Assembly (NCBI GenBank): GCA_016711405.1
Contig: JADJSZ010000093.1
Coordinates: forward strand, 1 to 36,352
Reading direction: 5' to 3'
DNA length: 36,352 bases
DNA from: Candidatus Hadersleviella danica
Lineage (GTDB): Bacteria > Chloroflexota > Anaerolineae > Promineifilales > Promineifilaceae
The stretch's first letter is position 1; each line of letters opens with the position of its first letter. The notes beneath the pieces are model-generated. The model had not been told where the DNA came from. It did no database searches and saw only the letters and a list, made by a program, of their open reading frames with translations. Both the position numbers and the translations under genes were made by a program. Below, piece by piece: positions 1 to 8,280 of the stretch.

Positions 1-12
1 GGAGCCAACTGA

Positions 13-105
13 CGGGTGTTGCAGGGCGAACAAATCTATCGTTTCAGCGTGGAGGGTGAGGCTCCCCGTCGCATCCACTTGATGGGGGCGGTGGGGCTGT
101 CGTGA
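13..105 (+). pseudogene. C-terminal fragment of an unidentified protein
   Basis: About 30 codons are open between an in-frame TGA at 10-12 and the stop at 103-105. The peptide ends with the motif HLMGAVGLS and looks like the tail of a longer protein. I do not recognise the family. The stop near the window edge is probably another of the frameshifts that fill this end of the window, so the true gene would extend upstream beyond the window. Coding status is a weak inference from the peptide's composition. Confidence 0.3.
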
Positions 106-147
106 GGCGGATGATTGGGGCGCGGAGAACGGCCGAGCCGGGTGCGG

Positions 148-452
148 TCAACCTTTTACATCCAGCAACCCCGTGCTGGTCAGCCATAACTCCTTGCTGG
201 TGGGGTCGTAGCGGAGGGTGGCGGGGGCACCGGTACTCTCAACACAACACGCAAGCCATCACCCGATGCCAGTGCAGGGGGGGCGGCGGCCGTCGGCCGT
301 AGCTCATAAGTGAGCAAGGGGGTAGAGGCGGCGGCCGTGCCTTTGCCCAAAGCCTGCGATTTCAGCCCAATCATCAACGATACAACACAAAACCAACTGG
401 ACGCAGAAATAGGGAGGAGGTAATCATTGCTATAAAATCCTTTGGCACTCAT
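148..452 (-). pseudogene. Frameshifted small secreted or membrane-anchored protein of unknown function
   Basis: On the minus strand a frame from about 452 encodes a hydrophobic N-terminal stretch (SSWFCVVSLMIGL) followed by an Ala/Pro/Thr-rich segment. Near position 240 a single-base shift is needed to continue into ESTGAPATLRYDP and a tail ending LLDVKG with a stop at 148-150. The rejoined peptide has a signal-peptide-like start and a short beta-rich tail, about 100 residues in all. I do not recognise a family. The start is uncertain because no good ribosome binding site is visible. The frame change matches the dense indels elsewhere in the first 4.4 kb. Confidence 0.35.
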
Positions 453-597
453 TGCGCTTGCCTGTTGAATTAGGGATATTGAATGGTTCCACTGACTCAC
501 TGCTCCTAATTGCAGGGTAAATATAAGCGGAACTGAGGGGCAAAACACAAGATGATTGAAGAGATTGGTGAAACTTTGGTACTATAAACGCATTGTC

Positions 598-678
598 GAG
601 ATAGAGGGTAGAGATTGAGATAGAGGATACATGGATGGTCACGACTACATATTCCTCTATCTCTCGTCTCTATCTGTT
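598..678. repeat. Inverted word array (CTCTATC type)
   Basis: The left arm at 598-629 iterates GATAGAG-like words and the right arm at 650-678 iterates CTCTATC-like words, so the two can pair across a loop of about 20 nt. The same word family recurs at 33576-33646. It lies 13 bp upstream of the start at 691. The rest of the 453-690 interval holds nothing else I can recognise. Confidence 0.6.
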
Positions 679-690
679 CAAGAGGTATTT

Positions 691-1079
691 ATGATGCGTC
701 AGTTTTTTGGACGGTGATGAGTATGGTTTTGCTGTTGGGGTAGCCGCCACGGCCGTTTCCCAACCCCACCCACAGCTTATGCGGCCGTGTTGATGACCCC
801 CTGCCCACTCGCCCCGAGGCACGCCCGCTACCCCTCGCCCCACAGATGTGCCCACCGCCACACCTATATCTCAGCCAACGGTGGTGGGGGATGGGCACTC
901 ATCCAACTGGTGATGGGTTCGGCTCCTGAAGGGGTATGGACGGTGGTGCAGTGGGGGGATGGCCACGGCCGTTGGTACGACGTGGAAGGTTGGCGCGGCA
1001 CATTGGATGAGGTGCAATACCAAACATGGTGGGTGGCTCCCGCCGATTTTGGAGATGCGCCCTTCCCAGTGGTGCCTAG
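691..1079 (+). pseudogene. Secreted Pro/Thr-linker protein, broken by several frameshifts
   Basis: An ATG at 691 follows AGAGGT. The frames must be stitched: a signal-peptide-like core (MSMVLLLG, then VAATAV in the next frame), a Pro/Thr-rich linker at about 800-890 (TPATPRPTDVPTATP), and a tryptophan-rich C-terminal domain at about 895-1070 (GVWTVVQWGDGHGRWYDVEG, then WWVAPADFGDAPF). At least three single-base shifts are needed. The layout of signal peptide, low-complexity linker and small beta-rich domain is typical of exported or surface proteins, but I cannot name the domain. Its end meets the end of korB, so the two genes converge. The conserved look of each segment suggests sequence error rather than long decay. 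Confidence 0.5.
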
Positions 1080-2009
1080 TTTTCTACTTGAGCCAGCGTT
1101 TTGGGGTTACCGTTGTAGTGAATCAAGCCCGTAATAAATTCCTGCTTTTCCTGCGCCCATTGGAGCCGGTGCATCGCTCCCATACGGTCGGTGGGGTCGT
1201 AATCCTCTTCTAACTTGTGCAATTGAATCAGCGAACCATCGTGCATGGCCACGTTAACCGTTGTGCCGGGTTCGTAATCGCCCACGCTAATCTCCTCCAA
1301 CTTGGGCACAAAGGAGTGTCGTGCAGGGAATTTCGTTGTCCTTGCCGTAGGGGTAGCTCTTGGTGGAGCTTTCGTCGTTGTTAAAGGTGACACAGGGGCC
1401 GATAATGTCAATCAAGGCGGTGCCTTCGTAGCTGAGCGCCGCTTTGAGCAGTTCGCGCACCTGCTTGGCATCGCCCGAGAAGGAGCGGGCGACGAAGCCC
1501 TGCCCCCGCCACAATCGCCTCCATGCACAAATCAATGGGGGCAGTTCATTGTGGCCCGCGTATTTGAGGAATTGCCCTTCATCGGCCGTGGCGGAAAATT
1601 GCCCTTTGGTCAGCCCATACACCATTGTTTTCCACAATGTAAACCACGTCTACATTGCGGCGCATGAGATGCTTGAATTGCCCCATGCCAATGTGCCCAG
1701 TGTCGCCATCACCACTGACGGCGAGGGCTTTGAGTTGGTGGTTTACCAGCAAAGCTGCCTGTCACTGTCAGGCATACGGCCGTGCAACGCATTAAACCCA
1801 GGCGATTGCCCCAAAAGTAAGCGGGGATTTGCTCGAGCAACCAATCCCACTTAGCTTGATGATCTCCACGGCTGAATGTTTAAGTCGTAGCAAGCCGTGA
1901 TAATCTGGCTGGAAATCGAGTTATGGCCACACCCCGGCACAGCGTGGTTGCCACCATTGTAATCTGCTTTGGTTAAACCTATTTCGTTGGTATTTCTTCT
2001 GACTGCCAT
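1076..2009 (-). pseudogene. korB: 2-oxoacid:ferredoxin oxidoreductase, beta subunit (frameshifted)
   Basis: The beta subunit binds thiamine pyrophosphate and an iron-sulfur cluster and, with KorA, converts a 2-oxoacid plus CoA to acyl-CoA, CO2 and reduced ferredoxin. Translating all three minus frames from the ATG at 2007-2009 gives, in order: PGCGHNSISSQII, SGIGCSSK, GDGDTGHIGMGQF (the TPP/Mg2+ motif), ENNGV, GLTKGQFSATADEG, DIIGPCVTFNND and a tail with YDPTDRMGAMHRL ending at 1076. Length and motif order match the roughly 300-residue family. Six to eight single-base shifts interrupt it, yet residues either side of each shift stay conserved. This favours assembly or sequencing error over a true pseudogene. 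It lies 98 bp downstream of korA in the same direction, as expected for a korAB operon. Confidence 0.85.
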
Positions 2010-2074
2010 GATTATTCCTTATTTAGGAACTGGCAAGTGGTAATTGGCGCTTGCAAGTAATTAACCCGGTCACG

Positions 2075-2102
2075 ACCACTAAACACTGAACACTGATTAC
2101 GA
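2075..2102. repeat. Short heptamer array between korA and korB
   Basis: Two copies of AACACTG stand in register at 2082-2095, flanked by related 7-mers (CCACTAA and ATTACGA). This is a short member of the intergenic heptamer arrays described elsewhere in this window. It sits in the 98-bp gap inside the korAB unit. Confidence 0.45.
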
Positions 2103-2107
2103 AACTA

Positions 2108-3685
2108 TTAACCTTCCCGCACCTGCAACTGTTCCATCACCCATCGCGCCGTCAGGGGCAAGCCATCCATATAGGCAATGGAGCGGAGGCGGGTGGCAAA
2201 TTCGGGCATTTCCGTTTGCAAAATCGGGTGCATTTGGCCGTCGCTGTTCATTTCAATGACGTAGACATGGGTCAAACTGCGCCACAACCGGCGCACATCC
2301 CCATTGACGGGCAAGGCGCGAATGCGCAAGAAACTGGTCTTGAGTCCTTTGCTGGCCAATCTGTCCCGCGCTTCGTCAATAGCGTAGCGGGTTGTGCCAT
2401 AGGCAATGATGCCGTATTGCGCCCCTTCAACATGGTCTACCACAGGAGTCGGCACGAGTTGGCGGGGCTGTCTCAAATTTGCGGGTCAGCCGCCATGTTT
2501 TCCACTCCAATCTTCGGGGCGTTCAAACGGCCGCCGCATTGTGCCCTGTGCCACGGGTGAAATAGGCCGCTTTGGGGTGTTTGGTTCCCGGCAGGGTGCG
2601 GTAGCCAATGCCATCCCCATCCAAATCGGCAAAACGGCGGAACCCTTTGGTTTCCACATCTTCGGCCGTTAGCACTTTGCCCCGCGTAATTGGCTCGGTG
2701 GGATACCAAAATGGCTCGCTCAGCCAGTTGTTCATCCCAAATCCAAATCGGAGAGCACAAAGATAGGGGTTTGTAGGTGGTCGGCCAAGTTGAGCGAGGT
2801 GGTTCCAAACTCGAAGCATTCGGCGACGCTGGAGGGGAGCAGAACAGGGTGGCGGGCATCGCCGTGGCCGAGGGTGTAGGCGAATTGCACATCCCCTTGG
2901 CCTGTGCGGGTGGGCAAACCTGTGCTGGGGCCAACCCGCTGGATGTCCCAAAACACGCCGGGTAGTTCGGCAAAATGTGACCCCACCAAAAACAGACCCC
3001 AAGCCCGCCGCTTCGTTGCCTGTGATGATGATTTGACCAGCCGTTTTGTCCATTGGCTCGACAAGGTAGCGGTCTTTCTTGGGCAAATTCTCCAGCACCC
3101 AATCGTGCATCAGCTTAATGACGGTCATATTCATGTCCACCAGCTTGCGCCGACGGCCGAAATGAATATCCAACGCTTGGTCAATGGCGGCCAAATCATG
3201 CCCAGCAGAGCGGCCACCGCCCCAACATAGAACATGTTGGTATACCGCTCCTTAAAATTGCCCGTCGCCCCTACATCTTTCAGCATTTTGGTAATGGGTA
3301 GGGGATAGGGGGTGATATCGTCCCGCTCGGGCAAGCCGCGCATGTTTTCGTTGTAGATGCACACGCCAACGGGGCAGGTTTTGCACATCTTGAACCACGC
3401 TATCGGGGTTAAAGGCGACCAAAATTTCGGAGGTTTCCCGCCAGGACATACCCATCTTTGCTGACGCGGATGTGGTACCACGTGGGCAACCCTGAATGTT
3501 GAGGGGAAGATGTTTTTGCCATTGACGGGAATGCCCATTTTGTAAAAGGCACGGATAATGGCCATGTTGGATGTCTGGCTTCCTGTGCCATTGGGCGTTG
3601 CCACGACAATGGCAAAGTCGTTAATAATAGGTTCCATGCCCTCGGGCACAACGGCCGTGCGGGGCAATGCTTCTTCAAGTGCCAT
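2108..3685 (-). pseudogene. korA: 2-oxoacid:ferredoxin oxidoreductase, alpha subunit with fused gamma domain (frameshifted)
   Basis: The start at 3683-3685 has a good ribosome binding site (AAGGAGA). The N-terminal part carries the gamma-domain motif ATPNGTGSQTSN followed by MGIPVNGKNIFPS. The middle carries GNEAAGLGSVFGG, and the last about 120 residues carry YGIIAYGTTRYAIDEA and ALPVNGDVRRLW. This order (gamma domain, pyrimidine-binding domain, domain II) is that of the fused KorA type, about 600 residues. The frame changes at several places between 2470 and 3560, so no frame is continuous, but the motifs themselves are intact. It probably forms an operon with korB. The enzyme would feed reduced ferredoxin from the TCA cycle, or run reductively in CO2 fixation. 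Substrate preference cannot be read from the sequence. Confidence 0.85.
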
Positions 3686-3779
3686 CTCAAATTCTCCTTA
3701 ACAGATTCATTCAATGTAGGTTCGATGTAACGGGGGTATTGTTGGGGGTAAAGACAACGTGATTACCCTACTCTAGAAA

Positions 3780-3989
3780 TTACTTTGGCGGGTAAGGCAA
3801 AAGTTGTAAATCTGGAATAAAGCGGTAGTCTCGCTGGTTCTTGGTAATGATTAACAATTCCATTTGACTAATAGCACTGATGGCCAATCTGGATGTTTGT
3901 TCAATTTGGTCTAAGCAATCTATTGCTTGGCTAATTTGCCAACCAGCATCAATGAGAATGTCTGTGTCTATAATGGTAAAGTGATTCAT
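3780..3989 (-). pseudogene. vapC: VapC-type PIN-domain toxin with an internal deletion
   Basis: The 69-residue product starts like a VapC ribonuclease (MNHFTIIDTDILIDA, with the first catalytic Asp pair, and AISQMELL with the conserved Glu) and ends like one (ITKNQRDYRF then LLPYP). About 60 residues normally between these blocks are missing, including the helix with the later catalytic Asp. The join near 3850 keeps the frame. Without the second acidic cluster the PIN active site should be dead. Its ATG overlaps the antitoxin stop (ATGA), the usual translational coupling of a toxin-antitoxin pair. The alternative is an assembly collapse of the gene's middle. Confidence 0.75.
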
Positions 3990-4225
3990 TTTTGACGTTC
4001 CCATTCACGACGGCGCAAGTTACGAACCCATTCTGTGCTGTCTTTCATCTCCTCACGGCCGCGCCACATTCCAATAAAGGGTTCCTCTCTAAGCGGTATG
4101 GGGGCATATGCTACGGCCGTTGGGTTGGGATAACGCTCCTTCAAGAATGCGACATAATCTGCCACTTGCCGCTGTATTTCAGGTGGTAAAGAGGCTATCT
4201 CTTGGATAATAGTTAACTCATTCAT
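3986..4225 (-). CDS. VapB-like antitoxin (DUF2281-type)
   Basis: The product begins MNELTIIQEIASLPPEIQ, continues with VADYVAFLKERY, and ends in a basic Trp/Arg-rich tail (STEWVRNLRRREWERQK). This matches DUF2281-type antitoxins, where the N-terminal helix pair dimerises or binds operator DNA and the tail wraps the PIN toxin. Three ATG codons stand in a row at 4231, 4228 and 4225. The last is preferred because AGAGG then lies at normal spacing. The stop overlaps the start of the truncated vapC. The antitoxin looks intact although the toxin is not, which is the expected order of loss. Confidence 0.75.
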   Translation of the reverse strand: MNELTIIQEIASLPPEIQRQVADYVAFLKERYPNPTAVAYAPIPLREEPFIGMWRGREEMKDSTEWVRNLRRREWERQK

Positions 4226-4265
4226 CATCATTTCCTCTTTTTGGGCTTCTTCGCACTCACACTTT

Positions 4266-4938
4266 TTACTTCTCGCCCCCCACGGCCGGCCGCAACAACG
4301 CAAAATGCTCAATCAGCAACTGCTTGCCCCTGCATCGCCTCCCAGCGGCCAACGCCTCCACAATTTGCTCGTGGTAATTCCGCATCTATCCAATAAGTAT
4401 ATTGGGTAAAGCGGGTCAGTTGGTACGCTTCATATGCTTCCCAATAGCTGTTAAGCAACCCCTGCGCAAACGGGTTGTTGAGCTTGCTAAAAATGGTCAG
4501 GTGCAGGGCGCGGTGTTCGGCCGTGGGAATGTGTACAGGTTCGCCGCGCAATTTGTCCCATGCGCTGGCCACAAGCTGGCGCAACTGGCCAATATCCTCG
4601 GCCGTCAGCGCTTCCACGGCCGCCTCCCACAACCCAATTTCTAACACTTGGCGCATGTTGCTCACTTGCTCAAACGTCCCTTCCCCACTGGCAAGCGCAA
4701 ACATCATCCCCTCCCGCACCACCGTCCCAAAATCAAATGGCTCCCGCTGAATGCCGAGACGCGGCCGTACCGAAACCAATCCCAACCCCCGCGCCACCTC
4801 TAATTGCTCACGCAATTTGCCCACACTAACCCCCAACTCACCGCTCAGTTCCTGCAACGTAGGCAACCGCTCACCCACCCCTAAGTCGTGGTGGATGAGG
4901 TATTGCAAGAAGGGAGATTCGAGGTGGCCAGCGGGCAT
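4266..4938 (-). pseudogene. GntR/FadR-type transcriptional regulator with FCD ligand domain (frameshifted C-terminus)
   Basis: Residues 20-60 form a winged helix of GntR type (GERLPTLQELSGELGVSVGKLREQL). From about residue 75 the all-helical FCD effector domain follows, with MRQVLEIGLWEAAVEAL and HRALHLTIF containing the first metal/effector-ligand histidine. Near 4370 the frame breaks. The continuation YHEQIVEALAAG, with the expected second histidine, then KQLLIEHFALL to a stop at 4266-4268 is found in another frame, with a further switch between them. FadR-type regulators usually respond to small organic acids and control nearby catabolic genes. No clear target is adjacent. The start codon is uncertain because no strong ribosome binding site precedes 4938. 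Confidence 0.75.
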
Positions 4939-4941
4939 GGA

Positions 4942-5022
4942 AATGCGGATTGCGGGATGGTGAATGCGGATTGCGGAATGAGAATTAGCTGACTAGCTGA
5001 ACTGCTGACTAGCTAACAGCTA
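4942..5022. repeat. Heptamer array (GCGGATT and AGCTGAC types)
   Basis: In-register 7-mers such as GCGGATT and GCGGAAT are followed without a gap by words of TAGCTGA type. It begins directly upstream of the FCD regulator start. The GGATTGC/GGAATG words are the same as those at 11708-11749. Confidence 0.7.
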
Positions 5023-5109
5023 CCATTCATCCAATCAATCGTATTTATCAAAAGGATGGGGACTTTATCACAACCCTGAGATGGTGTAAAGTTCCAAATG
5101 TCATGTTCT

Positions 5110-5182
5110 AAGAGAAGAGAGAAGAGAGAAAAGAGGGGCGGATTTTAATCCAAAATCCAAAATCCCCAATCCAAAATCAAAT
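5110..5182 (+). repeat. Heptamer array reaching into a start codon (AGAGAAG and ATCCAAA types)
   Basis: AGAGAAG-like words run from 5110. From 5148 five heptamers in perfect register follow: ATCCAAA, ATCCAAA, ATCCCCA, ATCCAAA, ATCAAAT. The fifth overlaps the kinase ATG at 5181, so the kinase has no room for a Shine-Dalgarno sequence. The rest of the 4939-5180 gap (5023-5109) shows nothing recognisable. Confidence 0.7.
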
Positions 5183-6774
5183 GCCCCACTCCGCCCCACC
5201 TATCACCCAAGCCTTGCGGCAAATCGCGCGGTCGCTTAGTTCGGCCGTGGATTTAGACACCACACTGGATTTAATTGCCCGCAAAACGGCCGAGGTCATG
5301 GCCGTAGACTCCTGCACCATTTACCTGCTCGACCCCGAGAGCGACATCTTGCGCTTGCGGGCCAGCACAGGGCTGGCGGCGCGGGCACTCGGCCGTTCCA
5401 CCCTGCGCGTCGGCGAAGGCATGACAGGCCACGCCGTGCGCCAAAACGCCCCCGTCTACGCCACCCTCGCCCAAGCCGACCCCCACTACAAACCCGTCGA
5501 AGAGGCCGACGAGGGGATTTTTCAGTCGTTGCTGGCCGTGCCGCTGGCCATCGAAGAACAGCCCATTGGGGCGATGAACGTGCAAACCTTCCAGCCCCAC
5601 CCGTTTACGCCACAGGAGGTGGAGCTACTCGCGCTGATTGCCGATTTGGCGGCCGGGGCACTGGCCAAAGCCCAGCTTTACGACAGCCAGCACCGCCAAT
5701 TGCAAGAGCTACAACTCCTCGCCCGCTTGAGCGAAGCGGTGACAGCCCCCCAATACTTGGGCGATTTACTGGATGTGGTGACGGAAATGGCGGCCAAGAC
5801 GATGGGCGCGGCCGTTTGCTCCATTTTTTTGCTCGACGAAACAGGGGAATACTTAGAATTGCGCTCGGCGCGGCGCGAGTTGGGGGATTATCGGCCGCGC
5901 CCTCCGCGCGCGTGGGCGAAGGGGTCATTGGGCATGTCGCCCAAACGGGGCAAAGCATGGTCGTGTGGGATGTGCGCCAAGACGGCCGTTACCTCGGCCA
6001 ATCCTCGCCCGCGCCGAAGGGCTGGTCTCCATGCTGGCCGTGCCGCTCCAGGTGCGTGCCCGTGTCATTGGGGTGATGGCTTGCTACACGCATACCCCCC
6101 GCGAGTTCAGCGAAGAACAGCAATCGCTCTTCACCACCTTGGCCAACCAAACGGCCTTGGCCATTGAAAATGCCCAATTGGTGACGAATGTGGCCGTCAT
6201 TCGGGAGATGCACCACCGCATCAAGAACAATCTGCAAACGGTGGCCATGCTGATGCGTCTGCAAATGGCGGACGCGCATAAACTAACCACGGCCGAGGTT
6301 CTCGAACTGAACATCAGCCGAATCCAGAGCATTGCGGCCGTTCACGAAGAGCTGTCCACCAAAGGGTTTCGGCTGGTAGATGTGCGCGACGTTCTGCGCC
6401 GCATCGCCCCCACCACCGCCCAAATGATGACAGCGCCGCACCAGCAAATTGTCATTGAGGTGTTGGGCGAGGCGTTGTTCTTGCCCAGCAAGGAGGCCAC
6501 CGCCCTTGTGCTGGTGGTCAACGAACTACTCTTGAACGCCCTTGAACATGGTTTTGCGGGGCGGGAAGTGGGGCGGGTGGAAATCTCGCTCGGCCGAACG
6601 GCCGCCGAATACATTGTGGTGGTGCGCGACAACGGCCGTGGTTTGCCCGCCGATTACACCAAAGGGCTGGGCTTGGAAATCGCCGAAACGCTGGTGGAAA
6701 GCGATTTAAGCGGCCGTTTACGCCTCATCCCCCTGCCCACGGGCACAGAAGTCAGTGTGCGTCTACCAAGGTAG
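5181..6774 (+). CDS. GAF-GAF-HisKA_2 sensor histidine kinase (two frameshifts)
   Basis: This is a soluble two-component sensor kinase. The first GAF domain spans about residues 20-165 and the second about 185-330. The HisKA_2 phosphoacceptor motif MHHRIKNNLQ has its His near residue 345. The HATPase domain follows, with N box NELLLNALEHG, G1 box DNGRGLPADY and G2 box GLGLEIAE. Two one-base deletions, near 5895 and 5995, fall in the second GAF domain. Correcting them gives about 531 residues and restores the motif GEGVIGHVAQTGQSMVVWDV. There are no membrane segments, so the signal is likely cytoplasmic or light/ligand-bound in the GAF domains. The cognate response regulator is not in this window. 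The start is the first ATG in frame and has no Shine-Dalgarno because a heptamer array abuts it. Confidence 0.88.
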
Positions 6775-6836
6775 CCGTAAGCTGTAAGCCGTAAGCAAAT
6801 GCCTGGCTTACGGCTTATAGCTTTATGGCTTACGGC
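6774..6836. repeat. Hairpin heptamer array (GCCGTAA type)
   Basis: The left arm has GCCGTAA, GCTGTAA, GCCGTAA in register starting on the last base of the kinase stop codon. A 9-nt loop follows, then the right arm at 6806-6836 has the inverted words (GCTTACG, GCTTATA and relatives). It can fold into a long hairpin and may act as a bidirectional terminator between convergent genes. The same words and the same AAATGC loop recur at 18550-18620. Confidence 0.75.
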
Positions 6837-6868
6837 CAAACTCCGGCACCGCTTGTTCAGAAAGGCAT

Positions 6869-7609
6869 CTATCCCTCTTGGGCATCGGCCGTTTTGCCAA
6901 TGGCGATGATGCTTTGCGCTTCATTCTCCATTTGGGTTTCCAGCGATTCGTTGAGGGCATTGGCCAAGAGGCGTTTGGTGGCACCAAACGCGGCCGTTGG
7001 CCCCTGCGCCAGTTGCCGCGCCAGTTTGTGCGCCTCGGCCAGCAGTTGGTCATCTGGTACAACGCGATTGACCAGACCCCATTCGAGTGCTTCGGCCGCG
7101 CTGAGCCGCCGATTGGTGAGCGCCAATTCCACCGCCCGGCGCAACCCAACGAGGCGGGGCAGGTGGTAGGTGGAGGAGCCATCGGGGGTGAGACCAGCGG
7201 CCGTGTAGGCCAGCGTAAACTTGGCCGATTCGGCCGCCAAGGTCACATCGCAGGCGCAAGCGAGGCTGAAGCCCGCCCCGCCGGCCGTGCCGTTAATCGC
7301 CCCAATCAGGGGGGCATCCATGCGGGCAAAGCGGGAGACGGCCGCGTGCAAGTGGGTGGTCATCACTTTCAGATGAGCATCGAGGTTGTCGGCGGCCGCA
7401 AATTCGGGCAAATCGCCGCCCGCGCAGAACAGCTTGCCCGCACCTGTGAGAACGACGGCGCGAATGGCGGGTGTGGCCGAGCAATGCACGGCCGCTTGAA
7501 ACAGTTCATACGTCATTTGCGCGTTGAGCGCGTTGGCAGGCGGCCGATTTAGCACAATGGTGGCCACCCCTTCTTCCACACTAAGTTGCAAAAATTCGTA
7601 ATTGGTCAT
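6869..7609 (-). CDS. Enoyl-CoA hydratase/isomerase family protein (PaaG-like active site)
   Basis: The crotonase fold is clear over all 246 residues: VLNRPPANALNA, the oxyanion-hole motifs FCAGGDL and NGTAGGAGFSLACACD, and LTPDGSSTYHLPRLVG. Classical hydratases carry two catalytic glutamates. Here the first position is in a Gly-rich stretch and the second is Asp (LTPDG), as in PaaG-type isomerases of phenylacetate degradation, so an acyl-CoA isomerase role is more likely than hydration. No paa genes are nearby, so the pathway is open. The ATG at 7607-7609 has no Shine-Dalgarno and a heptamer array begins six bases upstream. The protein looks complete. Confidence 0.9.
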   Translation of the reverse strand: MTNYEFLQLSVEEGVATIVLNRPPANALNAQMTYELFQAAVHCSATPAIRAVVLTGAGKLFCAGGDLPEFAAADNLDAHLKVMTTHLHAAVSRFARMDAPLIGAINGTAGGAGFSLACACDVTLAAESAKFTLAYTAAGLTPDGSSTYHLPRLVGLRRAVELALTNRRLSAAEALEWGLVNRVVPDDQLLAEAHKLARQLAQGPTAAFGATKRLLANALNESLETQMENEAQSIIAIGKTADAQEG

Positions 7610-7614
7610 GGGAT

Positions 7615-7656
7615 GTTACTGGTTACGGGTTATTCGTTATTGGTTATTGGTTCTCC
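7615..7656. repeat. Heptamer array (GTTATTG type)
   Basis: Six 7-mers stand in perfect register: GTTACTG, GTTACGG, GTTATTC, GTTATTG, GTTATTG, GTTCTCC. The array fills the 56-bp gap between the enoyl-CoA hydratase start and the stop of the upstream gene at 7666. The same words occur at 19954-20002. Confidence 0.8.
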
Positions 7657-7665
7657 CCCTCTCCC

Positions 7666-8064
7666 TCACCGCCTTTCTGGCTCCACCACCACTGCTTGCG
7701 TAGCGACCCAATCGCGCCCCCACGGGATATTCACATTGGCGATGAGTTCCCAGACAATTTTGATGTAGCGGCCGTCGTAGCTCCACGGCGATTCGGGAAC
7801 AGTGAGCGAGAAAGGGAATTGTTGGGGCAAGAGACCGATTAAATCCCCTTCGTGGAGGGTGGTTTCGGCCACTTTTTGGCTGGCGGGTGTGCCGCGCCCC
7901 TCGGTACGCCATTCGAGGGAAACAGTCACACGGCGGCACTTGACTTCTTCTTCAGGAAAGAGGGCGACTTGCCCCGCAATGGTTGCGCCGGGTGCAAAGC
8001 GATAGCCAAACATTCCTGCGGATTCGCCCCCCGTGACAATAAGTTGAATTTTTTCTTGAGACAT
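7666..8064 (-). CDS. Small protein of unknown function, beta-rich
   Basis: The 132-residue product starts MSQEKIQLIVTGG and has alternating hydrophobic strands, for example VTVSLEWRTEGRG and SPWSYDGRYIKIVWELIANV. The pattern of paired strands ending in a strand with an Asp/Trp turn recalls arrestin-like or SpoOM-like beta-sandwiches, but that is only a fold impression and I assign no function. The ATG at 8064 is chosen over a GTG six bases upstream because CAGGAG lies five bases before it. It is separated from the enoyl-CoA hydratase gene only by a heptamer array, so co-transcription is possible. Confidence 0.7.
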   Translation of the reverse strand: MSQEKIQLIVTGGESAGMFGYRFAPGATIAGQVALFPEEEVKCRRVTVSLEWRTEGRGTPASQKVAETTLHEGDLIGLLPQQFPFSLTVPESPWSYDGRYIKIVWELIANVNIPWGRDWVATQAVVVEPERR

Positions 8065-8170
8065 GAGCACTCCTGTAAATTGGTGCGTTGGTTAGCATTT
8101 TAGCTGACTAAGGCAGGCTGACCAAAAGGGTTGTCTATATTTTGCAGGCTCATAATCTGGCATTTTAGTT

Positions 8171-8220
8171 TATTGGTGTAGTGGTGTATTGGTCTATTTT
8201 AATACACTACTACACCAATA
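8171..8220. repeat. Near-perfect hairpin repeat
   Basis: Arms at 8171-8190 and 8201-8220 are inverted copies (TATTGGTGTAGTGGTGTATT on the left) that differ at one position, leaving a G-U pair in one RNA strand. The loop is 10 nt. It lies between mgtE and the small unknown gene. It is made of 7- to 8-nt words with TATTGGT and GTAGTGG, so it is related to the heptamer arrays but less regular. Confidence 0.7.
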
Positions 8221-8280
8221 GACTTATATACCACTCCCTATCAACCAGCAATTTGCGACCGTTGTAACTATAGTTGCCCA

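Noticed and set aside
1076..3685. Programmed frameshifting in korAB
   Set aside because: There are too many shifts, in both directions, without slippery heptamers or a shared structure. Error or decay explains them better.
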